Positions 1-10,397 of a stretch of DNA of 64,000 nucleotides are shown here, in pieces. Within the stretch, counting starts at the first letter, position 1. Each line of letters opens with the position of its first letter. Below the pieces are notes generated by a model, which saw only the letters and a program-made list of their open reading frames with translations, made no database searches and was not told the origin of the DNA. Source of the DNA: Cliona cf. orientalis. Its lineage: Eukaryota; Porifera; Demospongiae; Clionaida; Clionaidae. The stretch lies in NCBI GenBank assembly GCA_963930775.1, contig OZ005704.1, positions 4,030,001-4,094,000 on the forward strand, given 5' to 3'. A program made the translations under genes and the position numbers.

Positions 1-175
1 TTAGGGGGCTGGTTAGTCTTGCAACATTCCTTAAGTTTTTGAAGTGTGCTTGGTGTCATTCGAACAAATGGTCTAGCAGACTTGGAATTGCCATGTGGCT
101 TTTGAAGTATTTGATGAGGTTTACCACTGAAGCTATACTGTACAAAAGCACGATTAAGCTGATCTCCAGAGGAAT
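1..175 (-). CDS. Exon of unnamed minus-strand gene (runs off window)
   Basis: Read on the minus strand, this segment is open throughout and contains the motifs PHGNSKSARPFVRMTPSTLQ and FVQYSFSGKPHQ. It starts just after a splice acceptor (TTATACAG at 182-176) and continues past the window edge. The pattern 'QY-F-G-PH...PHGN...RPFVR..PSTL..L' is one I associate from memory with large uncharacterised proteins of cnidarians and sponges that often carry FLYWCH or MULE-transposase-like parts; that link is recollection, not a search. It may be a transposase gene, a domesticated relative or a host gene. The exon joins in frame to the next one if the donor there is at 286. Confidence 0.55.
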
Positions 176-285
176 CTGTATAACAGTGAAATATTAATAT
201 TATTGATAACTTTCCTACAATTAAATCTACGGTGTGCCCACATACATGTGCACCAGCACACCCAGTGCCCATCATTCAAGTGCAC

Positions 286-688
286 ACATGCATTCTATTA
301 ACTCATCGTATATCTCAGCAATGGTCCGTTTGTAGTCTCCAGCAGTGGCATGCTTGAAGTATCGCTTCTCAAGGATGTGCAAGTGCTGTTTACGTGGCTT
401 GTGCTGGCTATACGTATCAATCACACGACCGTGGTTGTCAATTACACACTGTAGATGTCCCTTTCCATTGCAAGTCCAAGATCCCAAATTATCTGCCCGA
501 ATATCTTCTGGCTTATCCAGCTTACTGATATCAACAACGAAAACCAAGTTACCTTGAATACTGACAGGCTGACAGAGTGAGGAAGGGACGTATCAAGGAG
601 GAGTTCAATGATTCCCTTCGCTGTATAATGATCCGTTGTCCTCTCATAAATCGGAATATTCATATTTCCATTCAGATATTCTGTTTTC
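286..688 (-). CDS. Large exon of the same minus-strand gene, with an apparent frameshift
   Basis: The exon begins after an acceptor (TATCACAG ending at 689) and ends at a GT donor near 285. It is open in one frame from 688 to about 553 (motif NGNMNIPIYERTTDHYTAKG) and in another from about 553 to 286 (motifs LVFVVDISKLDKPEDIRADN, GSWTCNGKGHLQC, YFKHATAGDYKR). The switch near 550-556 needs a one-base indel, so this is either a pseudogene or a sequencing error. The order 'VFVVDI..L..PEDI..DNLGSW..NG' followed by the PHGN/RPFVR exon looks like one conserved domain of unknown function. I infer that it is transposon-related; no catalytic motif is visible inside the window. Confidence 0.5.
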
Positions 689-738
689 CTGTGATACAGC
701 ACACCATGACATTAATTTATAGTTTATAGTTGTATTAC

Positions 739-1567
739 AGCTAGTGATGACATACTGCTTTATAGGAGATGTGACTTCACTATCAGATGTGACACCACCA
801 TAATATTTATCACTGCACTTCACTGGTGTACCAACTTCACTGTCAGACATTACACCACTAGGTCTAAATATGTAATATTTTGTAACATGCATGTATAACA
901 CATCTATGATGATCAAGCTAAAGTACCTGTGGAAACAAAACTGTGAGCGAGTCTTGGACCTTTGTGGGTTTTTCCTCACTGATTGATGAACATCTAAGGA
1001 TGCATGCATTTCTTTCGGATGTACTCACATATCTTGATCTAGTCAATAATAAGATCATAACACTATTCATAATCATGCACAGATCACACAATACTATATA
1101 TACACCTATCACGTCGTGACACAGCAATATACAGTTTTACAGGAAAATTTAAATGCACGACCAAAACTTTAGTATACATGACTTACTGAGATAGCTTACG
1201 CACTCGACCCCTCAACTGTATAGACTCCACCTTTACATCGTCATCTGATGAAGATGGACTATTGTCAGAAATGTGAGACACCTTCCTTTTGGGCAAGGAA
1301 CTATGTATACATATTTTTGGAAAGTACTAAAAGACAATAGCCAAACACAAAATTTACAGATAATCACCTTGAATCTGTGTTACTCTCACTTGAGTTATAA
1401 TTAGCAGAACCTTGAAATAGTGTCTTCATACAGCTACATGTATATTCATGTACAAGGCATGGCCGGCTATTAATATTATATAATAATTCTCTGTGTTCCA
1501 CCCATATAGCATCCACAGTTATCATTGAACCATATGGAAATGCATTATATCGATCTATTCTCGGCAT
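739..1567 (-). CDS. Upstream exons of the minus-strand gene (Ser/Asp-rich N-terminal part)
   Basis: Four candidate exons with good splice sites lie here on the minus strand: 1368-1567 (possible start ATG at 1567, donor AAG|GTGATT), 1187-1300 (acceptor ACATAG, donor GTAAGT), 927-993 (acceptor CCTTAG, donor CAG|GTACTT) and 739-863 (acceptor TATTTAG). The first junction is perfectly in frame. The exons encode Ser/Asp-rich, low-complexity sequence including a repeated SDSEV motif (MSDSEVGTP and TSDSEVTSP) and basic stretches, as in a disordered nuclear-protein N-terminus. Two later junctions do not keep phase, which suggests decay, alternative donors or indel errors. The start codon is only a candidate. 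Confidence 0.4.
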
Positions 1568-2050
1568 TTCAAGAGACAGTGAATACCCTACCTTGGAGTG
1601 CCTTTAGTTGAAGGGCCAGGCTCACACAAAGTGGATAAATCAGGACTATATTAAACATAAAGGAGCATCATTTCAGTACAATTTATAAAAAAAATACCTC
1701 GCATTCAAAGGTACATCACTTATAACCATGGCATCCTCACTCTCCAGGGAATGACAGGGAGAACTAGTGCTAATTATCACCTCATCATCCTGTTTGTGAG
1801 ATTAACTCATCATGTGTTAAGAGAAAGAGAAGCGGCAGACAAGCAGTGGCCTGGGGTTAAGCTAGTATGCACGAGGCTCGGGATTAAGCTTGTGACTGAG
1901 CTAGTGCTGCCTTATTAATGCACACCCAATGCAACATAAAGTCCGGAGCTCAGTCCAGAATCCAGAGTCCATAATCCAGACTCCAGTCCAGGTAATATAA
2001 GTACCCTACCCAATTCCATACATGTATCGAACACGATCAATAAGTTACTG
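1568..2050. other. No gene recognised; short degenerate repeat
   Basis: I see no coding signal here. At about 1949-1992 there is a short imperfect tandem array of an 'agtCCAGAntCCAGA' type, probably replication slippage. Confidence 0.4.
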
Positions 2051-2055
2051 GAGCA

Positions 2056-2345
2056 TTAATCTGAGCCAGGGGCTGCTAGTGTTGTGAAATTATCCAAGTA
2101 TTGGGCAATGATACAGGATCCATTGATTAATATTCCAGTCCATCTAGTAAAGCCGTAAAGATAATTGGTGCACTGCGGAGGCCAAATGGGAGTGCTGCGT
2201 CCACGTAAATCATTCCCTCCATTGAATCCCCAACAGGCCAAATGGGAGTGCTGCGTCCACAAATCATTCTCTCCCATTGAACCCCCAACAGGTGTTTATC
2301 GTTGGTGTGAATAGGTACCAGGCAGTATGTCTCCTCTATCTGCAT
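2056..2345 (-). pseudogene. DIRS/Ngaro-type reverse transcriptase fragment with internal duplication
   Basis: The minus-strand translation contains YVDAALPFGLRSAPIIFTAL preceded by YCLVPIHTNDKHLLGVQWE. That is the palm region of the reverse transcriptases of tyrosine-recombinase retrotransposons (compare DRHLLGMRW and LPFGLRSSPKIF in the element at 37.1-37.8 kb). Only about 95 codons remain, and upstream and downstream domains are absent. A stretch of about 60 bp is tandemly duplicated: the CCAAATGGGAGTGCTGCGTC segment occurs at about 2184 and again at about 2238. This splits the domain, so the fragment is dead. The YxDD box is not included. Confidence 0.75.
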
Positions 2346-2349
2346 GCAG

Positions 2350-3425
2350 GGGTATAGATTTGGCCTGATTTCTTTATATGCACACGCGCCGCAGCGCGCA
2401 TGCTCAATTATGATGTCAGCAGGAGTGGTTAATCAAATTCAATTAGTATCTCCATTGACTGTCCACAGAGCGCTCTTACTGCACCCGCAATAAGTAATTG
2501 TTTGCTGGGAATGGGCACTGTACCCGCCAGTATCCAATCCAGAGTGAGCATAATCCTATCTTTAAGTTGATTTTTCTTCCTTTCTGCACGGACTTATACT
2601 ACCCCAGGGCCGCATACTGTAGAACTGATGGTAAGGTAAGTATACGGAGAGTTAGAAAGGTGGGAGTGGCTTTACCCAAAAATGAGCAAAAATCAAAGTT
2701 GGCAGTAAACATAAATTATCAAAAATAGGGATATTACACAACAACGCTATACACGGTATGAAACAGAAATGTTTTGTATCTTCATGGAGTCCAGTAGTCT
2801 TCATCTGTCCTGTATTGGAGCTCCAGGCCTCTGTTTAGCAAGAGTAGCGTGGCCGTATCTCACCATCTGTAAGAAGTCAAGGTTATTCAGTCATACACAC
2901 ACTTCTTTACATGCTTTACTAATGTTACATCCAGCTAAAATGGCTTCAGCTACCTTTGCCCAAAAACGAGCAAGAATCAAAGTTGGCCAAATTGCTAGTT
3001 CAGCATTTCCCATGAAAAATCGGGAAAGAATAAAAAATTTACAGAAATACTGAACATCATACGAAAGTATGTTTTTACTTCTTACCTCGAAGCACTAATC
3101 CACGTTCTTGTGAAGAAAAACACGCTGATACTGTAGCTACTCCATTTCTTGCACACTCGCATGGTCAATTTATGATGATGTAATTGGGTAATTTACTGAA
3201 GAAATACTGACCCCTGTGTGCAGACTGTATGTCAACCTTGGCTAACATATTTTTTTGCTGTATTGGGTTACCTATGGGCTACCGTAGCGATGCAGAGGTA
3301 GGGTAGTGTGGTAGTATCTGGATTAATGCCATTATTCACACTCTTTCTAGTGAGAAAAGAGAACTGTTATGAGTCTCCATTTTCCTGGGGATGACTTTTT
3401 TCGGAATAATGCCGATCCAATTGTA
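2350..3425. other. No gene recognised; two short imperfect direct repeats
   Basis: The two largest ORFs (2498-2728 and 2769-3053, + strand) have no recognisable domain. They share a degenerate direct repeat (CCCAAAAAnGAGCAA-AATCAA at about 2675 and 2959), which suggests repeat-derived sequence and not a gene. Earlier POMT2 exons could be here or outside the window, but I could not find any. Confidence 0.4.
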
Positions 3426-4819
3426 TTAATCTGGATGTTAGTGATAGCTCCCACTCGATTCTACCTTTGGCAACCTTGGAATGGAGGTACATGTACTTTA
3501 ATTGTGATTATCTGGGGGTGTTCCTTTGTGCTTGGGAGGTTCTGACATATTGCATGTTGACTTGGTTTCTCTAATGTGATCTTATTATAATACAAGCAGG
3601 GGGGCTCGCTCCGCTCGCCCCCTGCTGCACGTGATTGTTGTATTTTGGCATTTAGGACCCCACAAAAGTAGGGGATATTTAGTACAACTGCATGCATGCC
3701 TGTGATGAGGCCCAGGTGCAAGGCCATAGGCCAGAGTGCTAGTTTAATGCCATATCGGTAATTATCAGCAAAGCGGCAGAGACTGCCCTTTACCTGTGTT
3801 CTGGAACATTCTATTGAGCATGCGCATTCATGGTATCCTGTTTGAGCACATGGCTAAATCAATCAACTGTCCAAAAAGTCGTTAGCTTGCTTGTAGATCC
3901 CCTCGCAAGACTTGAGAATGCGAGAAGTCAAAATCAGAATCTGCTACCTCCGTGATGTCCACTTGGACCATATCTTCTCATGAATCGAGCTGCTTGCTTA
4001 ACTGCAGGCCACTGAATGTAAGTCCCAATTTGTTGCTTGGTTTTGTACAGTCCGTCCAAGAAGCTAGCGTTCGTGCCTGTAGCTAGTGCCAAGGCTGGCG
4101 CTCACAGAGATTGCTTGGTAGCTTCTAATGCTCGAGGGCCAGAGATATAGCCTCTTGTGTCGCGGGGTCAAAACACTTCCGCTGACCTTCCGTAACGGAC
4201 ACACAACTAAAATCTTATAGGTAGATGTGGAATCCATGTTGTACAAGTATAAAAAACAATTGAATAAAATTGAAGGATGAAGTAGGGATGGCAGTGCCAA
4301 AAATACACAAACAAGATTTGTAGGGATAACGTATCGCATCCACTATACATCCCTATGCTTGCTTTTCACAATAATGAACATCATACACTTGTATGTAGTG
4401 TCGCTATAATATTTTGATATTGATCCATGTATTGATTTTCCATTCCTGCATGCATGTGCCATGTGCCCCATATATAATACGTGTGTGCACAGTTACTCAC
4501 AAAGCAAGCCATGCCCACTTAATTGTGTTCAAACATGCGTGCGGCTACTATTTCTTTCGCAGAGCTCGAAGTGCGGCTAATATTTGAGGGTGGCTACTAA
4601 TGGGGTGCAGGTTCTATTCAAATAAATATGGTATTAAGATTAGAAAGTGAGATTGAGATTTGGGTACTAGTTTTGAAGGTATTGGGATAATATTGTGGTA
4701 GTGTTCATTGCTGTTTGAAAGTTCCTTCTTGGCCCATTTGGGGTAGTCAAGGAAGGCATGGTCTTTGGAGCATTTTAAACATCATTGGTGTTGTATGTTC
4801 CTGATTCAAATCAGGTCCA

Positions 4820-5101
4820 ACTCTTGCTCGTTATTCTCCAACATGAAGTACCCCCTCCCCAAGGAGAAACTGGCAGGTGTGGTCTACCAGATCTCCTGCC
4901 AGTGTGATATGCTGTACGTTGGGGAAATGCAGAGGTGCCTAGAGACGCGAGTTAAGAGCACAGGGATACATGCATGCTACAAGGGGGCCGGACACGTGGA
5001 AATCTGCCATAGCCGAGCATCAGTGGGACCAGCAACACCAAGTGGACTGGGATGAAACCAGGGTGCTGGATAGGGCCGTCAGACCTATCCAGCTAAGGGA
5101 T
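4820..5101 (+). pseudogene. Penelope-like retroelement, GIY-YIG endonuclease domain (broken)
   Basis: The translation reads PLPKEKLAGVVYQISC, LYVGE and RCLETRVK, and in the next frame AEHQWDQQHQVDWDETRVLDRA. This is the C-terminal GIY-YIG nuclease of Penelope-like elements: GVVY stands for GIY, YVGE for YIG, with the downstream Arg and the conserved 'AEHxW...DWxxxxVLDR' segment. A one-base deletion near 4957 breaks the frame. The reading stops at 5101, exactly where a TIR element is inserted, and the C-terminal tail resumes at 6715. The reverse transcriptase part is missing upstream. A shorter inverted copy lies at about 5751-5950 on the minus strand. Confidence 0.85.
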
Positions 5102-5750
5102 TAGTCTCGTGAACCAGACCCCTATTCCGCAGCGCTGTGTGTATTTCATCACCAGCACGCGGAAAGAGGGTCTGGGGATTCTGGGCACCAATCCGTGGCA
5201 CCTACTGTAATGTCGGCAGAGCCAATGAGATTGCTCAGAATGGTCACATGACCATGCTGCGCCCGCAAATATGCCATTAACGAACTACTCGATTCACCGC
5301 TCAGTGTCCGAATTTTAGCAAAACCATGCCAGAAGGCCGCTTTGAGGACGTCTATGCACAGATATGAGGACTGTTACTTAAACAGCGATGGTTTGGCTAC
5401 TTTTTTCTGACTTTTCAGGTATTTTTATAGTGAAAAGACACAGAAATAGACTCAAGCACGCGCTAAGGAGCCGCGCTGACTAAGTATTCCAGATTTTGCT
5501 ACATTTAGGTACTTTATTGATAGCTTTTAACCAGTATAGTCCAAATGAGTAGTTCAGGATCATAAACAGCACGTAGAACTCGAAGGAGGTGCAACAAAAA
5601 GTTTTGCGATAAAATATTACATTCCGTTTACGTGACGTAAAAATTCCACTGTGCCACGGATTGGTGCCCAGAATCCCCAGACCCTCTTTCCGCGTGCTTG
5701 TGATGAAATACACCCAGCGCTGCGGAATAGGGGTCTGGTTCACGAGACTA
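5102..5750. mobile_element. Non-autonomous TIR element, ~100-bp inverted repeats
   Basis: The left end, TAGTCTCGTGAACCAGACCC at 5102, is mirrored at 5750, and the inverted repeats extend about 100 bp (5102-5202 and 5651-5750) with few mismatches. The interior has no ORF of note. The flanks are CTAAGGGAT on the left and its reverse complement on the right, because the right flank is the inverted duplication. The terminal 60 bp occurs a third time at 6646-6705, where it is followed by CTAAGGGAT again. The 9-bp duplication (5093-5101 and 6706-6714) fits a Mutator-like element by TSD length. Confidence 0.75.
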
Positions 5751-6645
5751 ATCCCTTAGCTGGATAGGTCTGACGGCCCTATTCAGCACCCTGGTTTCAT
5801 CCCAGTCCACTTGGTGTTGCTGGTCCCACTGATGCTCGGCTATGGCAGATTTCCACGTGTCCGGCCCCCTTGTAGCATGCATGTATCCCTGTGCTCTTAA
5901 CTCGCGTCTCTAGGCAAGAGTTGGACCTGATTTGAATCAGGAACATACAACACCAATGATGTTTAAAATGGGCCAAGAAGGAACTTTCAAACAGCAATGA
6001 ACACTACCACAATATTATCCCAATACCTTCAAAACTAGTACCCAAATCTCAATCTCACTTTCTAATCTTAATACCATATTTATTTGAATAGAACCTGCAC
6101 CCGATTAGTAGCCACCCTCAAATATTAGCCGCACTTCGAGCTCTGCGAAAGAAATAGTAGCCGCACGCATGTTTGAACACAATTAAGTGGGCATGGCTTG
6201 CTTTGTGAGTAACTGTGCACACACGTATTATATATGAGGCACATGGCACATGCATGCAGGAATGGAAAATCAATACATGGATCAATATCAAAATATTATA
6301 GCGACACTACATACAAGTGTATGATGTTCATTATTGTGAAAAGCAAGCATAGGGATGTATAGTGGATGCGATACGTTATCCCTACAAATCTTGTTTGTGT
6401 ATTTTTGGCACTGCCATCCCTACTTCATCCTTCAATTTTATTCAATTGTTTTTTATACTTGTACAACATGGATTCCACATATTATAATAAGATTACATTA
6501 GAGAAACCAAGTCAGCATGCAATATGTCAGAACCTCCCAAGCACAAAGGAACACCCCCAGATAATCACAATTAAAGTACATGTACCTCCATTCCAAGGTT
6601 GCCAAAGGTAGAATCGAGTGGGAGCTATCACTAACATCCAGATTC

Positions 6646-6714
6646 CACGTGCTGGTGATGAAATACACCCAGCGCTGCGGAATAGGGGTCTGGTTCACGA
6701 GACTACTAAGGGAT
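6646..6714. mobile_element. Outer terminal repeat and 9-bp target-site duplication
   Basis: Positions 6646-6705 repeat the terminal inverted repeat of the 5102-5750 element and end in CGAGACTA. Directly after it comes CTAAGGGAT (6706-6714), the same 9 bases that precede the element at 5093-5101. The Penelope-like reading frame (IQLRD) is continued across this duplication, which confirms the insertion point. Confidence 0.8.
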
Positions 6715-6945
6715 AAGGAAGCCTTACACATGGAAAGGACCCTAGCTGCAAACAACAGGCTCAATCGAGACAGGGGCTATGAGCTGCCAGGCTATTGGAT
6801 CGTGACTCTGAAGAAACTAGGGGGCCGGGGCAACCGCGCTAGCACCGGCACTTCAACCTCCGCACCGAACTGCATGGGCACGTGGGCAGTAGCCACACCT
6901 GTAAGAACACCAGCATTTTCGCACCTCGCTTCACTTTTGCCCTGA
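6715..6945 (+). pseudogene. Penelope-like element C-terminal tail
   Basis: Downstream of the insertion the protein resumes with KEALHMERTLAANNRLNRDR followed by GYELPGYW, the typical C-terminus of Penelope-like proteins after the GIY-YIG domain ('KEAxHI...LNRDxGxxLPxxW'). The reading frame stays open to a stop at 6943-6945. It is the 3' part of the fragment at 4820-5101, split by the inserted material between them. Confidence 0.75.
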
Positions 6946-7734
6946 GGTTGACTAGAGCATCTAGTCGAAACATCGGCATGTTTTACCAAACAGTGAAGTT
7001 GTCCACAAAGAGTCATTCGTTTCAAACATTGGTGTTTGTAAACGCAGGGGGAAGAGCTGAGCCAGCTTTGTCTGCCATTGTGGGTGGGTATTCATTTTCC
7101 TTTCTTGGGCAAAAATTGGTGTTGTGCTTATAATTAGTGGAATTGCAGAATGTACAACTTGGTACCTTTTTACATATGGCTTCAGCTTTTTGTCGGTACA
7201 TAACATCATAACGTCTCCATATGTCGTCTGTGTATTCCCGATTGGCTTTGAGAATTATATTAATTTAAAGTATGTACACATGTGGGTAACATTTTGTCCA
7301 TTGGAGGATAGGGCCTCCATGTTACAAAGCAGCATGCCCACTGTAGAAATGAGTATTCAAGTTTATGACCTGGCCTAATGACACCGAGGCTAGGGAAGAG
7401 ATAGTGCTTTGGTTGAGGTTGCAGTTGGTTCCTCCTCCTCTACACCAGGGTCATCAGCTATATACATGTGTATGTCTAGCTACTTTTTTTGCAAATACGT
7501 ACTTTTGTGCCTTTTTGGTCTAGCTGTTCTCATATCATTTTTTTTGCCAAGTATTTGGTGGAATATTAAAATGAAATTTTTTTTTCATTTTCTGTTTTAT
7601 GTCATCTACTATTGTACTATTGTATGGTGAATAATATTATTTAGATGTATTTGTTATTTTAATACCTAGGACATAGTACATGTGGTAGGTATACATAAAT
7701 GTGTATTATAATTATAATGCTTTTCTTATTGTAG
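6946..7734. other. Penelope-like 3' flank, then AT-rich intron sequence
   Basis: The first ~100 bp probably belong to the 3' end of the Penelope-like element. The rest is AT-rich with T-tracts and no recognisable coding sequence. It precedes the first visible POMT2 exon and is most simply the intron upstream of it. Confidence 0.45.
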
Positions 7735-7924
7735 AAATCTCTTGCTCAACATTTCTTTGCTCGTGTTGTATGCCTCATCTGCTGGCCTATGGTTATATAT
7801 ATGTCTATATTTGCTTTTCACTTCCTGGTGCTGAGTAATAGTGGTAATGGAGATGGATTCTTCAGCTCGGAGTTCCAGTCCACCCTGATTGGCAATGAGC
7901 TCTATGAACACTCCGTCCCTGAAT
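7735..7924 (+). CDS. POMT2: POMT2 exon: transmembrane helix and luminal loop before the MIR domain
   Basis: Protein O-mannosyltransferase 2 moves mannose from dolichyl-phosphate mannose to Ser/Thr of proteins such as dystroglycan, in the ER membrane together with POMT1. The exon follows a T-rich acceptor (CTTATTGTAG|AAA) and ends at GAAT|GTAGGT in phase 1. It encodes 63 residues: a hydrophobic helix (VVCLICWPMVIYMSIFAFHF) and then LSNSGNGDGFFSSEFQSTLI, which matches the POMT2-type 'GxGDGFFSSxFQ' loop better than POMT1. The methionine at 7789 is internal, not a start. Earlier exons with the catalytic acidic residues were not found upstream. The downstream intron is about 32.1 kb. Confidence 0.9.
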
Positions 7925-8121
7925 GTAGGTTAAGTCACCAATTTCATTTGGCTAATTATAATGGTGTGTGGATAGCAGTGTACGTGTCATATTTAAATTT
8001 GGCAATTATGTAATATATGTATACATGTAGTAATTCAGTTACGGTTTCTAGCCACTATATATAGTTCCCGCTTAATTATTTTTTCAATTTTTTTATTTTG
8101 ATCGCTCTGTCCGATTTTTTG
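7925..8121. other. 5' start of the 32-kb POMT2 intron
   Basis: Donor GTAGGT at 7925 is followed by AT-rich sequence without coding signal. Confidence 0.6.
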
Positions 8122-8750
8122 TTCAAGCAACAATTGAGCCAGTGAACGCTAAAACCAACGTTAAGGTGAAATGCGCGTTTATTCTCTACAGTAAAAATAG
8201 TGATATTGGGTAAATTTTTGCGAATTTGAGATTATGCCATATTCTTGAAACTTGGTACCTCCGCCGTCCGTAGAGCAGCTTTTTTCCGCGAAAGCGCGTG
8301 CTAATTAATTATTAATTTGCTGAGTCAGCATTTATGGCATGACGATCCCGTACCCAATCCTAAAAACACGTGGTGCTGACTCAGCAATACATGCAAAATG
8401 CAGCCAAGAACGCAGCTCCATGGTTGTTTCAGATGCTAAAACCCTGCAGCTAATCGAAGAATTCGAGTCTAATTTTTATGGTGCCGTCAAACAATCCTGT
8501 GATCACTCATTTCGTAGGTCTAAAGTAAACTCGAGTACTGAAACTTTAACTGCAATTTTCTAGACTATGCATTGTATTATTTTATTCATTTTGGCTTCAG
8601 TTATCAGTTTTTTCTTACATACTATACGATATGATGATGACTAATGGATTCTGCATTACGTAATGATCATTTTGCACTTAAAAAATGAATTTTGATGATT
8701 TTCACCTTAAGGTTGGTTTTTGCTTTCAATGGCTCAATTAATTTGTTCTG
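8122..8750. mobile_element. Candidate TIR element (~630 bp)
   Basis: About 45 bp near 8126-8172 (CAATTGAGCCAGTGAACG ... AACGTTAAGGTGAAA) reappear in reverse complement near 8698-8748 (TTCACCTTAAGGTTGG ... AATGGCTCAATTAATT). The spacing and divergence fit an old non-autonomous DNA transposon. I could not fix its exact ends or a target-site duplication. The short ORF at 8339-8563 has no recognisable domain. Confidence 0.5.
8318..8386. promoter_or_regulatory. Two perfect Maf recognition palindromes (T-MARE)
   Basis: TGCTGAGTCAGCA occurs at 8318-8330 and, as the equivalent reverse complement, TGCTGACTCAGCA at 8374-8386. Both are exact 13-base matches to the T-type Maf/bZIP recognition element. 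They lie inside the candidate TIR element, so they may just be transposon sequence. Regulatory function is inference only. Confidence 0.35.
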
Positions 8751-9035
8751 GCCTTACCACAAATCGCAGTACAATATGAAATATAATGTGTATTCATCCA
8801 TATGATAAATGGGAATGGCTTGAGCATAATATTACTACTACAATCATTGTGAGACAGACAAGGTGCATTTTTGCCACAACTGACAGAAGTCCTTTCCATG
8901 CACTACACTTCATCAAGAGTACAGTGCTACACAGCAAGAGAGTAGATTTTTACCACCGTATGGTTTTTGCAGTGTTTTGTGGTTAATCATGCATGTATCT
9001 TGATTTGGTACCCAGCTAGGTCAATGGATGGACTA

Positions 9036-10397
9036 CCGTATTCGCTCGATCAGACGCTGCTCTCGATTAGTCACCGCTCTCAAATAGTCGCCGCACCTCC
9101 GAAAGTGTTGAACGAAATAGTGGCCGCTCTCGAATAGTAGCCGCGCCACGCCTACTATTCGAGAATACCAGCACGTGGATATGCCTCGCGACTCATTTTC
9201 GATGGCAGGTACACGATAAACAGTCTAAAACAAGTTCTAACCTTCTTTTACATCAGCAAAGGGGCCAGAATCTCCTAGATCAGCGGTATCAATCAACCGT
9301 TTCTCTAAGGATTGCCTCTCTGGCAGCTACTGGTATTAATAAACGCCGCTCTCGAATAGTCGCCGCTCTCGAATAAACGCCGCACAAACTCGGGCGATGA
9401 AATAAATAGTAGCCGCGGCGTTTGATCGAGCGAATATCAGTCTACACTAAGGTGACCGGAAGTCCATACATTTTTTTGGAAAATGGAATTTTGTACTACG
9501 TATATGGGGGTTAATGATATGCAAGCTGCGCACGTGGCGGTAAAAATTATGGCTACATTATTCAGCTTGTAACTTTTGTTGTGAACAAGCTTATGGCCTT
9601 GTCTAAGGTGCCATTGAAGAGAACACAAAAAGCGCTTTCTAACAGTATCAAGATCATCAAGAAGCGTAGTCTTTACTAGTGACAATGGCGGCCACGGTGG
9701 TCAACCCACGCCTGGCTAGGACAGACTTTGAATTTTGTGCAAATCAGTAATGGGCAGGCTGTACCTCTAGGCCCTGGTTTACAAATAGGTAAGTATCAGA
9801 ACTATCTTTAAGTACAATCTGGAAAGTACTGGACTTACCTGGTGAACACCAAGCACACTTTAAAAGAAGAAATAATTCATGACTTTAGATAGATCACCAT
9901 TCAGAGTAAAACATAGCTAAGCTATCAAACACAAGTCAGGCTAAACTTTAGTACTAGTACTAGCTACAGTCCAAGCGAAAACTGTTCGTAGCAAATAGAT
10001 TCTTCGTAGTGAGCCGTCTTGTCTGCTGACTATGGACAAAGTGCTGTCTGGAATGAACTTTGAATTTTGTGCAAATCAGTAATGGACATCCTAGAATGAA
10101 AACAAGGGTAGATTTACAATCCATACTATATCCTTAACCTGCAGCAGTGGCATGGAATCGATACGGTGTAAACTGTCTGAGAATGAAGCCTTGGAAATCT
10201 GGAAAAAATTCACTGAACAGCCTGGCTTCTATGTGTAGCACTGGGGCCCGCGCCCTTTGTCTATAGAAGTATATGGGGAATAGTCCGCATGAGGTAACCA
10301 CAATTACAACGTGTGACGCGTTGTGGCGCGCCAGCTATGAATATTTTACAACTTCCTTTTTCTGATAAATCAGGCACCCTAGTGTAGACTGATATGG
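9036..10397. mobile_element. CCGTA-type MITE B inserted in element A (itself interrupted)
   Basis: Termini CCGTATTCGCTCGATC and GATCGAGCGAATATGG are inverted repeats flanked by TA (9034-9035, 10398-10399). The sister copy of element A has the empty sequence GGACTATCTACAT at this point. Net length is about 404 bp after removing the insertion at 9438-10391. The interior repeats a CGAATAGTCGCCGC-like motif several times. Related copies are at 43332-43685 and partly at 4520-4632 and 59620-59690. Confidence 0.8.
9438..10391. mobile_element. CAGTCTACACTA element C, copy 1 (4-bp TSD)
   Basis: Termini CAGTCTACACTAAGG and CCCTAGTGTAGACTG are flanked by ATAT on both sides (9434-9437, 10392-10395). It sits near the right end of MITE B. 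Copy 2 is at 17287-18223 (TSD ACAA) and a degenerate, split copy runs from about 44550 to 47010. A 4-bp TSD with CA-ended termini would suit a Chapaev/CMC-like group, but no transposase is present to test this. Confidence 0.8.

Larger units (their letters stand above)
3430..6645. repeat. Large imperfect inverted duplication (palindrome) around a Penelope-like fragment
   Basis: Sequence 3430-3594 plus about 4215-5101 is repeated in reverse complement at about 5751-6645. The left arm has about 620 bp (3595-4215) that the right arm lacks. The right arm lacks two internal pieces present at about 4740-4775 and 4833-4935 of the left; both deletions end at short microhomologies. The remaining arms look nearly identical by eye. 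The centre is a 649-bp TIR element (5102-5750). The arms carry the Penelope-like coding piece, part of a CCGTA MITE and one arm of the abundant foldback family. Origin by fold-back repair or template switching is my inference; an assembly artefact is the alternative. Confidence 0.8.

Noticed and set aside
7789..8013. ORF with Met at 7789 as a separate small protein
   Set aside because: The Met is internal to a POMT2 exon that begins at 7735 and is spliced at 7924.
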